64,000 nt of DNA from JAUSIF01 sp963711595 (GCA_963711595.1 CAVQER010000003.1:1-64000); one strand, 5' to 3'. Positions 15,761-24,635 are shown, numbered from the stretch's first letter. Made by a program: numbers and translations. Notes: generated by a model not told the origin, from the letters alone.

Positions 15761-17104
15761 CTACCACCAACTCCAACGCTGGCCGAGTAGTACGAGCGAA
15801 AGGCTCGGAAACAGGACGGTAATGAACAGGACGACGACCATCGTCAGGGTCATCGGTGCCGTTCCCTTGAAAATCTGCCAGGTGGTGATGCGTTGGTCGT
15901 CCAGATTGGCTTTCACTACGAAGACCGAGACCCCAAGGGGTGGCGTTAGCAGTCCGATTTCGATGGCGATCACGGTGATCAGCCCGAACCAGATCATGTT
16001 GACCTGGAAGGTGTCCATTACGGGGAGCACAAAAGGCAGCAAAATCAACATGATGGATACGGAGTCGAGGAAGCAGCCCATGATCACGACGACGACCAGA
16101 TAGCCGGCGAGAATCACGAGGAAGCTCAGGCCGGACGACTGCAGCCATTGGCCGACCGCATAGGGAAGCCCGGAAAGCGTCAGCATCTGGGTGTAGAGCT
16201 GGGCCGCCATCAGCAGAAAGCAGATCGCTGCGGTCACACGCCCGGTCTCGAGGGCAACCTCCCAGAATATTTTGGGCGTGAGTTCCCGCCGCAGCAAAGC
16301 GATGAGAAATGCGGCCAGCGCGCCTGCTCCGCCCGCTTCGGTCGGCGTGAAGAAGCCGCCGTAAATGCCGCCAAGGACCACACCGACAAGAAGGCAAATC
16401 GGGAGGAATTTCCACGCAATATACCAGGCGGGCTTGCCCTCCAGCGGTCCGCTATAGGTGCCGTGCTTTCGGTGCGGATCCGCGAAGACAAACGGCTCGT
16501 AGAAATACGACAGCAGTGAAATCGTGGCGCAGAAGGCAAGGGAGAGCAGAATTCCCGGCAGGATACCCGACGTGAACAGATCGGCGATCGATACGTTCGC
16601 GATCACACCGAAGATTATGAAGAGGATGCTCGGCGGGATCAGCATGCCGAGCACCGAGCTTCCCGCCACCACGCCCACCGAGAAGCCTTTCGTGTGACCG
16701 TATCGCACCATTTCCGGGACCGCGATCTTCGTGAAGATGGACGCCGATGCGATGGAGGTGCCGGTGCACGCGGCGAAAACCGCATTGGCCGCTACAGTGG
16801 CCATGGCAAGGCCGCCACGAACCCGGCGCAACAGCGATGCCGCGACATCGAATGTGTCGCGTCCCATGCTGGTGGCCGATACGAACAGTCCCATCAGCAC
16901 GAACAGCGGAATGACCGCATAGGCATCCGACGCGATCGAAGTTGCGGCGGATCGCGCCAGCAGCTTCCCTGCGATGTCGATGCCCTTCATCGAGAAAACG
17001 CCCACGAACGACAGGAACATCAGCGCGACGCCGATGTGCATGCCGGTCTGGATCAGCACGAGGCTGCCCAGCATGCAGAGCGCGCCGATCATCACGTCGC
17101 TCAT
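15761..17104 (-). CDS. TRAP transporter large permease (DctM type)
   Basis: A 447-residue inner-membrane protein with about twelve helices. Family motifs are VVAGSSVLGMLIPPSI with FIIFGVIANVSIADLFTSGI in the first half, and ILILLPFVLPVMDTFQVN with GLLTPPLGVSVFVVKA in the second. It forms the sodium-driven translocation unit with the small permease at 17101. The start ATG overlaps the small permease stop by four bases (ATGA). The substrate is unknown, though TRAP carriers usually take organic acids. Confidence 0.93.
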   Translation of the reverse strand: MSDVMIGALCMLGSLVLIQTGMHIGVALMFLSFVGVFSMKGIDIAGKLLARSAATSIASDAYAVIPLFVLMGLFVSATSMGRDTFDVAASLLRRVRGGLAMATVAANAVFAACTGTSIASASIFTKIAVPEMVRYGHTKGFSVGVVAGSSVLGMLIPPSILFIIFGVIANVSIADLFTSGILPGILLSLAFCATISLLSYFYEPFVFADPHRKHGTYSGPLEGKPAWYIAWKFLPICLLVGVVLGGIYGGFFTPTEAGGAGALAAFLIALLRRELTPKIFWEVALETGRVTAAICFLLMAAQLYTQMLTLSGLPYAVGQWLQSSGLSFLVILAGYLVVVVIMGCFLDSVSIMLILLPFVLPVMDTFQVNMIWFGLITVIAIEIGLLTPPLGVSVFVVKANLDDQRITTWQIFKGTAPMTLTMVVVLFITVLFPSLSLVLLGQRWSWW

Positions 17105-17604
17105 TTGGGCGGCGCGTCCTCTGCTCCGAATGCGCGACCGAATTCCCTCGCCGCGAAGAGCAGGTATTGTATCGCGGTCGCGACGCCGCCGATCACCACC
17201 GGCGCGACGAAAATCCAGATCGGAATCTCCACGACGTTCGCCGTACCCTTGTAGTAGCCGGCGCGATACATCTCCACGACGATCGGCCAGACGAACCAGA
17301 CAATGAACGCCAGCAGGAACGCGCCGATCAGGTTGAATACGCCGTAGAAGAAGTACGCGATGCGGGGACGATGCACGCCGATCGCCTGCATGATGATGTC
17401 GTTCGAAACGTGCCGTCCCTCACGCAACGTATTCGCGAGCTGCAGAAAAACGACGGCCACAATCGAAAGGCCGATGAACTCGTTCACGCCCGGGATGGGA
17501 TGATTGAACGCATTGCGTCCAAACACGTCAGCGTTCACGGCGATCGCCATCGCGACGATCAGGATGGTGCCGACTGATATTGAGTGTTGCGGTGAACGCG
17601 CCAA
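17101..17604 (-). CDS. TRAP transporter small permease (DctQ type), start uncertain
   Basis: A small permease of about 167 residues with four predicted helices: ILIVAMAIAVNADVFGRNAF, then EFIGLSIVAVVFLQLANTL and the LLAFIVWFVW helix. The RNAF/NEF pattern is typical of DctQ. The only in-frame start is a TTG at 17604, giving MARSPQHSIS. The neighbouring frame reads FGAFTATLNIS just upstream, which looks more like a DctQ N-terminus, so a one-base frameshift near 17575-17590 is possible. It lies between the binding-protein gene and the large permease gene, behind a strong hairpin. Confidence 0.85.
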   Translation of the reverse strand: MARSPQHSISVGTILIVAMAIAVNADVFGRNAFNHPIPGVNEFIGLSIVAVVFLQLANTLREGRHVSNDIIMQAIGVHRPRIAYFFYGVFNLIGAFLLAFIVWFVWPIVVEMYRAGYYKGTANVVEIPIWIFVAPVVIGGVATAIQYLLFAAREFGRAFGAEDAPPK

Positions 17605-17618
17605 ACCACGAAGAATTA

Positions 17619-17647
17619 CTGAGGGCGCTCGTCTTGAGCGCCCTCAG
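17619..17647 (-). terminator. Perfect 12-bp hairpin between TRAP binding-protein and small-permease genes
   Basis: CTGAGGGCGCTC, a five-base loop, then GAGCGCCCTCAG: a perfect stem 63 bases after the binding-protein stop and just before the small permease. No clear U-run follows on the minus strand. It is best read as a partial terminator or 3'-end stabiliser that raises binding-protein mRNA over permease mRNA. Confidence 0.7.
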
Positions 17648-17710
17648 ATCGTCATGCTGCTGCGGTGGCGGGACTGAGGCCACGGCGGTTTCTTCTCTCG
17701 CCGAGGCGAC

Positions 17711-18805
17711 TCACTTGTCCCAGTCGCGAACTGGCTTCGCGCCGGCCTTACGCATCTCGTCCATGTATGCGGACAGGACCTTGTTGCCCGGGAAGCCTGC
17801 CTTCTCCGCGCGTTCTGCCCATTCCTTTGCGACGTTAGGCATGGCGCCGGCCCACTTCGTTTGCTCGTCGCGCGGCAGGTTGAACACCTTGCCGCCCGGA
17901 GTCGCCGACACCGACTTGGTGCCCTCGTTGCCGAGATTGAGCATCGCCTTGTCGGCTTCGGCGTTCCACGCCTCGCCCGCCTCGTGCAACACTTTGCGCA
18001 GTTCAGGGGCCAGCTTGTTGTAGGTGTCCTTGTTGATGATCAAGGCAGCCGCGTACTGCGCGCCAAACCCCACGTTCGTGAGATAGGGCGCGGATTCGGC
18101 GTACTTCATGCCCGGATTTGCGGACGGGAAGATGATGAAGCCGTCGATCACGCCGGTCTTCGAGGAGTTGTAGTACTCGGTCATGTTGCTCTGAACCGGC
18201 GTCGCGCCCGTGCCGCGAATCCACTGCAGCGCGGCGCCCGCGGTGGCGAGCTTCTTGCCCTTCACGTCATCAGTCTTCGCGACGGGAAACGTCGTAAACA
18301 TTTCGTAGGAATCGAAGCTGCTGCCGCCGAGACGAACGACATTGAACTTGTCGTACATCGCCCGGTACTCCGGGAAGGTCGCGTGCATCTTGTTCATCGT
18401 GCGGCCGACGAGTTCGACGTCGCTCGTAACGAACGGGGTCGCGAAGGTAATCTGTTCGAGCGGCAGCTTGTCCGGGTGGAAGATCGTCGGCTCAAAGCCG
18501 ATGTCGGTGATGCCGTCGCGCGTACCCTCGAGCACCATCGTCGGCTTCAGGAGCGATCCAGCGTAGGCTTCCTTCCAGTTGATCTTGTACTTCTTGTCGA
18601 GACCGGCGGCGGCCATCCGCTTGTTGACCTCCGGAATGAAGAAGTCGCTGACCATGGCGAGCGGACGCATGGCGCGCGTCGGTTGACCGGCCGCGACAGT
18701 CAGCGTGATTTCCTGTTGGGCGACGGCTTGCGTCGTCAGCGCTGCCGGCGAGCAAACGACCAAGACAGAAGCAGCAAAGGCGAGCTTAGTTGCGAAGTGG
18801 CGCAT
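17711..18805 (-). CDS. TRAP transporter periplasmic substrate-binding protein (DctP/TtuD-like)
   Basis: A 364-residue binding protein with a signal peptide (MRHFATKLAFAASVLVVCSP, cleaved after AVAQ). DctP-family features include DVKGKKLATAGAALQWIRGT (the helix-strand before the carboxylate-binding Arg) and the N-terminal strand EITLTVAAGQPTRAM. Start ATG 18805 has GGGAGGG upstream; the frame is open beyond it but unrelated. It leads the unit P-Q-M-hydrolase-M24. The 195 bases upstream separate it from the end of the second TRAP unit and probably hold its promoter. Confidence 0.9.
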   Translation of the reverse strand: MRHFATKLAFAASVLVVCSPAALTTQAVAQQEITLTVAAGQPTRAMRPLAMVSDFFIPEVNKRMAAAGLDKKYKINWKEAYAGSLLKPTMVLEGTRDGITDIGFEPTIFHPDKLPLEQITFATPFVTSDVELVGRTMNKMHATFPEYRAMYDKFNVVRLGGSSFDSYEMFTTFPVAKTDDVKGKKLATAGAALQWIRGTGATPVQSNMTEYYNSSKTGVIDGFIIFPSANPGMKYAESAPYLTNVGFGAQYAAALIINKDTYNKLAPELRKVLHEAGEAWNAEADKAMLNLGNEGTKSVSATPGGKVFNLPRDEQTKWAGAMPNVAKEWAERAEKAGFPGNKVLSAYMDEMRKAGAKPVRDWDK

Positions 18806-19000
18806 GAATCCCTCCCTGTAACGTGAGCGCCGGCGCCTTTTTGATGGCGTGTTGCTCGACGATCGAATTCTATTTTGCGGGATCGTGGGGAAGGTGCCGG
18901 TTGCCGTCAATAGCAATCAAAAAGGGCGGGATCACTTCTGCCAAATCGGCGGGCATCGAATGGATCGCGGTGGGCAGGCGCCTACAGAGCCGGGGCGTGC

Positions 19001-20314
19001 TTACAAGCCACGGGTCAACCAGAGGGAGATTTCCGGGAAGGCTATCAACAGCGTCATGATGATCACCTCGCACCCGAGAAACCAGAAGCAACCCCTGAAG
19101 ATCGTCTCCAACGGAATCTGATCTCCGACCACGTTCTTGACGACGTAGACGTTAAATCCGACCGGCGGGGTGAGCAGACCGATGCCGATGTATTTTACGA
19201 CCAGCACGCCGAACCAAACGAGATCGAGGTCGAGTGCGGCGAACATGGGCACCAGCACCGGAATAGTCAGCAAGATCATGCCTAGCGGATCGAGAAACAT
19301 GCCAAGCACGAGGTAGATGAGCGACGCCGCGATCACCAGCAACAGGGGATCAACCGCCCAAGTACCGATGAGCTGCGTGAACATGTCTGCGGTGCCGGCG
19401 AGCGCAAGGAAGCGGATGTAGATCACCGCACCAATGCCGACGAAAAAAAGCTGCGCGGTGGTACCGATTGCATCTTTGAAGCTGTCGACGAACCCCTGCC
19501 AACTCAGTTTGCGGCGAACGACGCCAATAACGACTGCAAGGAGAGCGCCCGCAGCGCCTCCCTCGGTTGGTGTGACGACGCCGGCGTAGAGTCCGCCGAT
19601 CACGCCAAGGATCAGTACAAGTACCGGCCAAATTTCGCCGAGCGACGCCCAGCGTTCACGCCAAAGTGCTGCGCGGTCCTCGAAATGGATCGGCGGCGCG
19701 ATTTTCGGGTTGAGCCATGCGCGCCCCATGATCATGGCCATGTACACGGAAGCCGTAAGAATGCCCGGCAGAATACCCGCGAGCAGCAGCTTCACGATCG
19801 AGACCTCGGCGAAGATCCCGTAGATCACGAACGCGATGCTTGGCGGTATCAGCGCGTCGAGCGTGCCGCCGCTTGCGCAGACGCCGGTGGCGAGGCCCTT
19901 GTCGTACTTGTGCTTCAGCATCTCCGGAATCGCGAGACGCGCCATCACCGCGGCCGCGGCGATACTCGATCCGGACGCCGCTCCAAAGCCCGCGCACGCC
20001 CAATTCGTTGCGACGGCCAGACCGCCGGGCAGCGCGCCGAACCAGGCTACGGCCGTGCGGAAAAGCGCTGTGCCGATTCCGGAATTGCTCGCAACGGCAC
20101 CCATAAGCAGGAACATCGGAATCGCGGACAGATCCCAGTTGGCAGCGAACACGAATGGCGTATCGCGCAGTACGCTCAACGCCACATTCAAGTTGCGCAG
20201 GTACCAGAGTCCGCAGAACGCAACCGCGCCCATCGAAACACCGATCGGAACGCGGAGTCCGATCAGAGTAAGAATGCAAGCAAGGCTGCCAAGCGAGATC
20301 GTGAGAGTGCTCAA
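19001..20314 (-). CDS. TRAP transporter large permease (DctM type), second system
   Basis: A 437-residue permease of about twelve helices. DctM marks are GAASGSSIAAAAVMARLAIP, GGTLDALIPPSIAFVIYGIF and GIGLLTPPVGFNVYVVKNV. The start codon is a TTG whose last two bases are the first two of the small-permease stop TGA (TTGA), giving tight coupling; no better start is in range. It ends the second TRAP unit, which has two binding proteins. The sequence differs clearly from the permease at 15761, so the two systems are not a recent duplication. Confidence 0.92.
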   Translation of the reverse strand: MSTLTISLGSLACILTLIGLRVPIGVSMGAVAFCGLWYLRNLNVALSVLRDTPFVFAANWDLSAIPMFLLMGAVASNSGIGTALFRTAVAWFGALPGGLAVATNWACAGFGAASGSSIAAAAVMARLAIPEMLKHKYDKGLATGVCASGGTLDALIPPSIAFVIYGIFAEVSIVKLLLAGILPGILTASVYMAMIMGRAWLNPKIAPPIHFEDRAALWRERWASLGEIWPVLVLILGVIGGLYAGVVTPTEGGAAGALLAVVIGVVRRKLSWQGFVDSFKDAIGTTAQLFFVGIGAVIYIRFLALAGTADMFTQLIGTWAVDPLLLVIAASLIYLVLGMFLDPLGMILLTIPVLVPMFAALDLDLVWFGVLVVKYIGIGLLTPPVGFNVYVVKNVVGDQIPLETIFRGCFWFLGCEVIIMTLLIAFPEISLWLTRGL

Positions 20315-20853
20315 ATGCCACCCTCCCGCAGATCACCCTCATGCTGAACGGGACGGTATCCCCGACCGATGTCACGGATGATGCGAAGAGTTAGGTAGAT
20401 TCCCATCAGTATCGCCGCTGCCGGCAGCACCCATCTGCTCGGCCATACCGGAATAAATCCGCCTGCCGCCTCCCATACCTCGCCCGCTTGCGTCTGCTGG
20501 AGCGCGCGGATCGAGGTCTGCCACGCGAACACGGAGACGTAGATGAGCATGAAGATCTTCACAGCGACTTCGATCCAATAACCAAACCAGGCGGTGCCAA
20601 TATGCTCGAATACGCCGGCGATGATGTGATTGTCGTTTCGCGTGAGCCATGCCCACGGCAGGTAGCAAACGGCGACCATGTACCAGGCCGACACGATTTC
20701 GGTCGTGCCGGCGAATGGACGGTTGAATACGGTGCGCCCGGTGACGTCCACGCTCACGTGGATCATCATCAAGAAGCCTGCGATGAGGCCGATCCAGAGC
20801 AGTATGTTGATCGGCCACTCGAGCCAGTTGAGTAGCCTGTCCACCGTTCTCAT
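20311..20853 (-). CDS. TRAP transporter small permease (DctQ type), second system
   Basis: A 180-residue four-helix membrane protein: ILLWIGLIAGFLMMIHVSVD with GRTVFNRPFAGTTEI (the DctQ R-x-x-F-x-x-P motif), then VSAWYMVAVCYLPWAWL. The ATG at 20853 is preceded by a G-rich Shine-Dalgarno. It is separated from the binding protein at 20923 by 69 bases that carry a strong hairpin. It pairs with the large permease at 19001, with which it overlaps. Confidence 0.92.
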   Translation of the reverse strand: MRTVDRLLNWLEWPINILLWIGLIAGFLMMIHVSVDVTGRTVFNRPFAGTTEIVSAWYMVAVCYLPWAWLTRNDNHIIAGVFEHIGTAWFGYWIEVAVKIFMLIYVSVFAWQTSIRALQQTQAGEVWEAAGGFIPVWPSRWVLPAAAILMGIYLTLRIIRDIGRGYRPVQHEGDLREGGI

Positions 20854-20879
20854 CGAGCCCCCACTCGGACGCGTGCGTT

Positions 20880-20914
20880 GGCCGGGACAGCCATCGTGAG
20901 CGGCTGTCCCGGCC
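20880..20914 (-). terminator. Perfect 13-bp hairpin after the second-system binding-protein gene
   Basis: GGCCGGGACAGCC, a nine-base loop, then GGCTGTCCCGGCC. It begins eight bases after the binding-protein stop on the minus strand and lies before the small permease. No U-run follows. Its position parallels the hairpins at 17619, 22103, 37879 and 57828. Confidence 0.75.
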
Positions 20915-20922
20915 GATTTCGT

Positions 20923-22041
20923 TCAGAACTTCGCCTGATCGAACTTGTCGTAGACCTCGCGCATGAGTGCGTCACGCATCTTGTTCACGTCACGCCCGAT
21001 CTCTTTCGACAAGGGTCGCCACTTCTCCACGTTCTTGAGGTAGGCGTCCATGATCAACTCGGCTCCCTTCACGCCGAATTTCTTGGCGGCCTCGATGTTG
21101 GCTGCCCGCTGCTTCGGCGCGAACGCGGCGATCACCACGTCGACTTCCTTGTCTCCCGGATTGAGCGCGATGCCCTTCTTCTTCGCTTCTTCCAGAACAC
21201 GCTCGCCTCCGAGAATGAACGTATCGATCGCCTGCATCGCGCTTGCGAGCGCGGCACCGCGGATGATCGCTTTCTTCTCGTCAGGCGAAAGGCTGAGCCA
21301 GGTGTTGCGATTGAGATAGAGCGCCATCGCCGGCCCGCCAATGCCCATTGGATGCAGGAACACCGACTTGGCCACGTCCCAATAGCCGAAGCTCTCGAGC
21401 CATGCCGGGTCGCCATGCACGCAGTCGAGCGTGCCGCGCTGGAGCGCCGTCGTGGCCGAACCTGGATCCATCGCGACCGGAACGGCACCGAGGGCTTCCA
21501 TGAGCTGTACGCCGCCTGCCGAGGCGCGGATTTTCTTACCCTTGAGGTCGGCCAGCGACTTGATGTTGTCGCGGCACATCGGCATGTAGGCCGACGCGGT
21601 GAACCCGCCGAGCGGAAGCGCGTTCTGCGCCTTGTGCTCGTCAAGGCATTCCGGGCAGTTCAGGATCACGGTCTCGACGGCTGCGGCCGTCGCCGCCACC
21701 ACGTCGTTGCCCCACACGTGCGTGCTGAAGATCATGTTGGTCGCCGGCTGCAGGTTCGGCACATACGGCGCGATGCCTAGGCCCGCGTCCGCGAGGCCGT
21801 CCTTCACGCCCGGCACGGTTCCGCGTGCGTCGAGCAGCGCGCCGCCCGCGACGAGCTTCCAGGTGATACCTCCCTTGGTATCCTGCTTGATCTGCTCGAA
21901 CACCGCGGCAAGCGTTTTGGTGTTGTACGGATCGCGCGGCGGGGTCCAGGATCCGAAGGTCAGTTCGCGTGCTTGCACCTCGCCCCCGACGATCGCCGTG
22001 CACAAAACAACGGCGGCCAGCTTCCCGGCATATTTCGTCAT
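20923..22041 (-). CDS. TRAP-type substrate-binding protein with CPxC motif (second of a tandem pair)
   Basis: A 372-residue binding protein with a signal peptide (MTKYAGKLAAVVLCTAIVGG). It shares with its upstream neighbour ELxFGxWTPPR at the mature N-terminus, the APYVPNL/TYVPNL strand, LNCPECLDEH, a Cys-Arg pair in MPMCRDN, and SLADLKGKKIRASAG. The DctP fold is evident (ADLKGKKIR, then ATTALQRGTLDCVHG). Start ATG 22041 follows GGGAGGAAACGC; the frame is open much further upstream only because of the GC-rich spacer. The extra cysteines are unusual for periplasmic DctP proteins and may form disulfides or a metal site. The gene lies between its paralogue and the small permease. Confidence 0.9.
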   Translation of the reverse strand: MTKYAGKLAAVVLCTAIVGGEVQARELTFGSWTPPRDPYNTKTLAAVFEQIKQDTKGGITWKLVAGGALLDARGTVPGVKDGLADAGLGIAPYVPNLQPATNMIFSTHVWGNDVVAATAAAVETVILNCPECLDEHKAQNALPLGGFTASAYMPMCRDNIKSLADLKGKKIRASAGGVQLMEALGAVPVAMDPGSATTALQRGTLDCVHGDPAWLESFGYWDVAKSVFLHPMGIGGPAMALYLNRNTWLSLSPDEKKAIIRGAALASAMQAIDTFILGGERVLEEAKKKGIALNPGDKEVDVVIAAFAPKQRAANIEAAKKFGVKGAELIMDAYLKNVEKWRPLSKEIGRDVNKMRDALMREVYDKFDQAKF

Positions 22042-22102
22042 GCGTTTCCTCCCTGACAACGAATGTCTGGTCGAATTGCGGCGTCTGCGCACCGCTTGCG
22101 AT

Positions 22103-22129
22103 GCGAGGCCGGGGATCGCCCGACCTCGC
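22103..22129 (-). terminator. Hairpin between the two tandem binding-protein genes
   Basis: GCGAGGCCGGG and CCCGACCTCGC flank a five-base loop. As minus-strand RNA the single mismatch becomes a G-U pair, so the 11-bp stem is complete. It lies 20 bases after the stop of the 22149 gene and before the next binding-protein gene, with no U-run. Likely an RNA processing or stabilising element. Confidence 0.6.
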
Positions 22130-22148
22130 CGTTGCCGTCGTGAGAAGA

Positions 22149-23288
22149 TCAGAGCTTGTTTATGTCGATCTTGGAAAACACTTCGCAATTCAGCACATCG
22201 GTGAACTTGTCGATGTCGCGACCGATGTCCTTCGACAGACCGCGCCACTTCTTGTCGATCAACCGCTCGTAGGTATCGATGATCTTTTCCGGCTCCTTGA
22301 CGCCGAAGCCTTTGGCGGTCGCGATGTTCGTGGTGCGCTGCTGCTGCTTGTACGCTTCGCCGACCGCGTCGAACTCCTGGTTGTTCACCTTGGTCAGGGT
22401 GACTCCCTTGTCCTTGACGATCGTCTGCAGCAATTCCTCGGTGGCAATGAGGAAGTAGCCGATGGCTATCTTCGCACTCATCCACGCCGCATACTTCATG
22501 TGAATCTTCTTCTCTTCCGGCGTGAACTTGTTCCAGGCGTCGCGATTCATCATCCAGCCGATCGCCGGTCCGGAAAGACCGAGCGGATAGTCGATCACGT
22601 GCTTCGCGAAGTCCGCGTAGCCGAAAGTGCGCATCCAATCGGCAACGCCGTGCTGGCAATCAATGCCGCCGCGCTGCAAGAGGCTCACCGCCTCGACCAA
22701 CGTGGCGCCAACCGGCACCATGCCCGCGGTCCGCATGTAGTCGGCATTGCCGCCCGTCGCACGCACTCGCTTGCCCTTCAGGTCCGCGAGCGACTTGGCC
22801 GGCTCGCGGCAGGCAAGCAGATAGGCGGAGCTCGTCCAGCCGCTGAGCGGCACGGAGTTCAGTGCCCTGAATTCTTCGAGGCACGATGGGCAGTTGAGAT
22901 AAAACGTTTCGAGTGCTGCGCCCGTCGCGGCAACCACGTCGTTATGGCCGATAATGACGGTCGTGTAGATCGCGCCGAGCGAAGGCACGAGATTCGGGAC
23001 GTAGGTCGCGATCGCGAGCCCGCCCTGCATCAGGTTGTCCTTGATCGCGCTGAACGTGGTCTTGCCGTCGGCGAGCTGCCCGCCCGCGATCAGCTTCCAT
23101 TTGATCTTGCCGTTCGTCTCTTTCGCGATCTGCTCGAAGACGTACGGCATCACTTGCGCGTTCTGATATTCGCGCGGTGGCGTCCAGTTGCCGAAAACAA
23201 GCTCCTCTTGCGCGACCGCCGTCTGACTTACGAACAGCGCGCCGGCAAGCGCGGCACCCGAAATTGAAGCAAAGCGATGGAATTTCAT
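22149..23288 (-). CDS. TRAP-type substrate-binding protein with CPxC motif (first of a tandem pair)
   Basis: A 379-residue binding protein with a signal peptide (FHRFASISGAALAGALFVSQ, cleaved after AVAQ). It is a paralogue of the 20923 product; I judge similarity at a bit under half the residues by eye, including ELVFGNWTPPR, LNCPSCLEEF, LACREPAKSLADLKGKRVRA and LLQRGGIDCQHG. Start ATG 23288 has AGGAGGG upstream. It heads the unit P-P-Q-M. A palindrome (23392-23406) lies about 100 bases upstream. Two binding proteins for one permease pair suggests two related ligands or a broadened range. Confidence 0.9.
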   Translation of the reverse strand: MKFHRFASISGAALAGALFVSQTAVAQEELVFGNWTPPREYQNAQVMPYVFEQIAKETNGKIKWKLIAGGQLADGKTTFSAIKDNLMQGGLAIATYVPNLVPSLGAIYTTVIIGHNDVVAATGAALETFYLNCPSCLEEFRALNSVPLSGWTSSAYLLACREPAKSLADLKGKRVRATGGNADYMRTAGMVPVGATLVEAVSLLQRGGIDCQHGVADWMRTFGYADFAKHVIDYPLGLSGPAIGWMMNRDAWNKFTPEEKKIHMKYAAWMSAKIAIGYFLIATEELLQTIVKDKGVTLTKVNNQEFDAVGEAYKQQQRTTNIATAKGFGVKEPEKIIDTYERLIDKKWRGLSKDIGRDIDKFTDVLNCEVFSKIDINKL

Positions 23289-23391
23289 TCTGGCGTCCCT
23301 CCTACTCGTCGCCGGTCTGGCTCGCTTGTCGCGAGGCATTGTTGCTGCTGCGGCGTACCCAAGCTTAGCGAAAGCTCGGGCCTCCGTCTTA

Positions 23392-23406
23392 GTTATGACG
23401 TATAAC
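23392..23406 (-). promoter_or_regulatory. Palindrome GTTAT-N5-ATAAC upstream of the tandem-SBP TRAP operon
   Basis: GTTATGACGTATAAC has five-base perfect arms and lies in the 188-base gap before the 23288 gene. AT-rich core palindromes of this size are typical of GntR (FCD) operators, which often control TRAP operons. No regulator gene is nearby. Confidence 0.35.
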
Positions 23407-23476
23407 ATTCGCTCCGACGGCCGACAATCGGGACTGACACGAAAGGCCAATTGGGAAATGGCCCAAGGCGCCCCGA

Positions 23477-24580
23477 TCAGCCCCAGATTTCCCGCGCGGT
23501 CTCGACCACAAGCCGGAGCTTTGCGATTTCCTCATCAATCGTGAGCCGATTACCCTCCGAAGTAGACGCGAAGCCGCATTGCGGGCTGAGGCAGAGCTGG
23601 TCCAGAGAAACGTACTTGCTCGCTTCCTCAACCCGACGCTTGAGCGAGTCCTTACTTTCAAGCGCCGGGCGCTTGGTCGTCACGAGCCCGAGCACCACCA
23701 TCTTCCCCTTCGGCACGAAGCGGAGCGGCTCAAACCCGCCGGACCGCGCATCGTCGTATTCGAGAAAGAAGCCGTCCACAGCGAGCTGGTTGAATAGGGC
23801 GTCGGCTACGTGCTCGTAACTCCCCTCGGCCATCCAACCCGATTTGAAATTACCGCGGCAAAGGTGTGTGCAGATCGTCATTCCGGCAGGCTTGTTTGCG
23901 ATCGAGGCGTTGAACAAATTGATGTAGCGAAGATGCTGCGTTTCGGCGCCCTCCCCGAGCAGGGCGCGGCGATTGGGATCGTTCAGGAATGCGAGGCTCG
24001 TGTCGTCCAGCTGCAGGTACGTGCAACCGAGTTTGTCCAGCCCGGCAATCTGCGCCGAATAGATTTTTGCGAGATCGTCGAAGTACTGGTCGATATCGGG
24101 ATAGACTGTGCGATCAACTCCACGGCCCGCCGGATAGTGCATCATGCTGGGAGACGGGATCGTCTGCTTCGCGGTCGCTCGGGTCGCCGATTTCAGGAAC
24201 TTGAAATCATCGGCAAAGATGACTTCGTCGAGCCGAATCTTCTCGCCAATCCGATAAGCGACGAACTCGAAATCCACCGCGCCGCCGTCGCTCGCGAACG
24301 GGACCTTCACGACCTCATCGAGCTTTTCGATACCGCCGATGGCGTACTTGAAGTCCATGAACCAGTCGATGCGCCGGTACTCGCCGTCGGTGATGCCCTG
24401 CAACCCGACGCCCTCCTGCATCTTCACGACGTCGCGGATCGCCCTGTCTTCGAGCTCGCGCAGCTCCGCCGAGGAAATACGGCCGGCCTCGCGATCCGCG
24501 CGGGCCTGCAGCAACTCCTTCGGCCGCAATAGACTACCGACGTGATCGGCACGAAACGGCGGCTTCGCTCTCGCACTCAT
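23477..24580 (-). CDS. MetE-like (cobalamin-independent methionine synthase C-terminal domain) protein, divergent member
   Basis: A 367-residue stand-alone MetE-type TIM barrel; the N-terminal half of full MetE is absent. It starts FRADHVGSLLRPKELLQAR. The zinc-site residues are all there: H-x-C in ICTHLCRGNF, Glu in FFLEYDDAR, and the final Cys in LSPQCGFAST. Such core proteins transfer methyl groups from a donor (methyl-folate, methylcobalamin or another methylated compound) to a thiol. It is less similar to the members at 25362 and 28231 than those are to each other. It is divergent from the esterase gene at 24666, and the TRAP binding-protein gene starts 188 bases downstream on the same strand. 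Confidence 0.88.
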   Translation of the reverse strand: MSARAKPPFRADHVGSLLRPKELLQARADREAGRISSAELRELEDRAIRDVVKMQEGVGLQGITDGEYRRIDWFMDFKYAIGGIEKLDEVVKVPFASDGGAVDFEFVAYRIGEKIRLDEVIFADDFKFLKSATRATAKQTIPSPSMMHYPAGRGVDRTVYPDIDQYFDDLAKIYSAQIAGLDKLGCTYLQLDDTSLAFLNDPNRRALLGEGAETQHLRYINLFNASIANKPAGMTICTHLCRGNFKSGWMAEGSYEHVADALFNQLAVDGFFLEYDDARSGGFEPLRFVPKGKMVVLGLVTTKRPALESKDSLKRRVEEASKYVSLDQLCLSPQCGFASTSEGNRLTIDEEIAKLRLVVETAREIWG

Positions 24581-24607
24581 CGAACCTTCCCGCTTTAACG
24601 GTTACCG

Positions 24608-24635
24608 ATTGCAGGCTCACCCGTGAAGCTGCAAT
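24608..24635. promoter_or_regulatory. Inverted repeat ATTGCAG-N14-CTGCAAT in the divergent metE-like/esterase promoter region
   Basis: Two perfect seven-base arms have centres 21 bases apart, two helical turns, between the divergent starts at 24580 and 24666. This spacing suits a dimeric regulator such as a LysR type, or a small hairpin in the esterase leader. No regulator gene is adjacent. Confidence 0.3.

Noticed and set aside
18829..18845. GC palindrome followed by TTTTT as a plus-strand terminator
   Set aside because: No plus-strand gene ends nearby; it lies in the leader region of the minus-strand TRAP unit.
20923..22659. Extended 578-codon reading for the second tandem binding protein
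   Set aside because: It would place the signal peptide internally; ATG 22041 with GGGAGGAAACGC directly precedes the leader.
21969..23267. A 432-codon plus-strand open frame across the tandem TRAP binding-protein genes
   Set aside because: Antisense shadow of a gene with signal peptide, Shine-Dalgarno and clear family motifs.
15761..23288. The two DctPQM systems as a recent tandem duplication
   Set aside because: Their permeases and binding proteins are clearly divergent and differ in gene number; only the two binding proteins of the second system are local paralogues.
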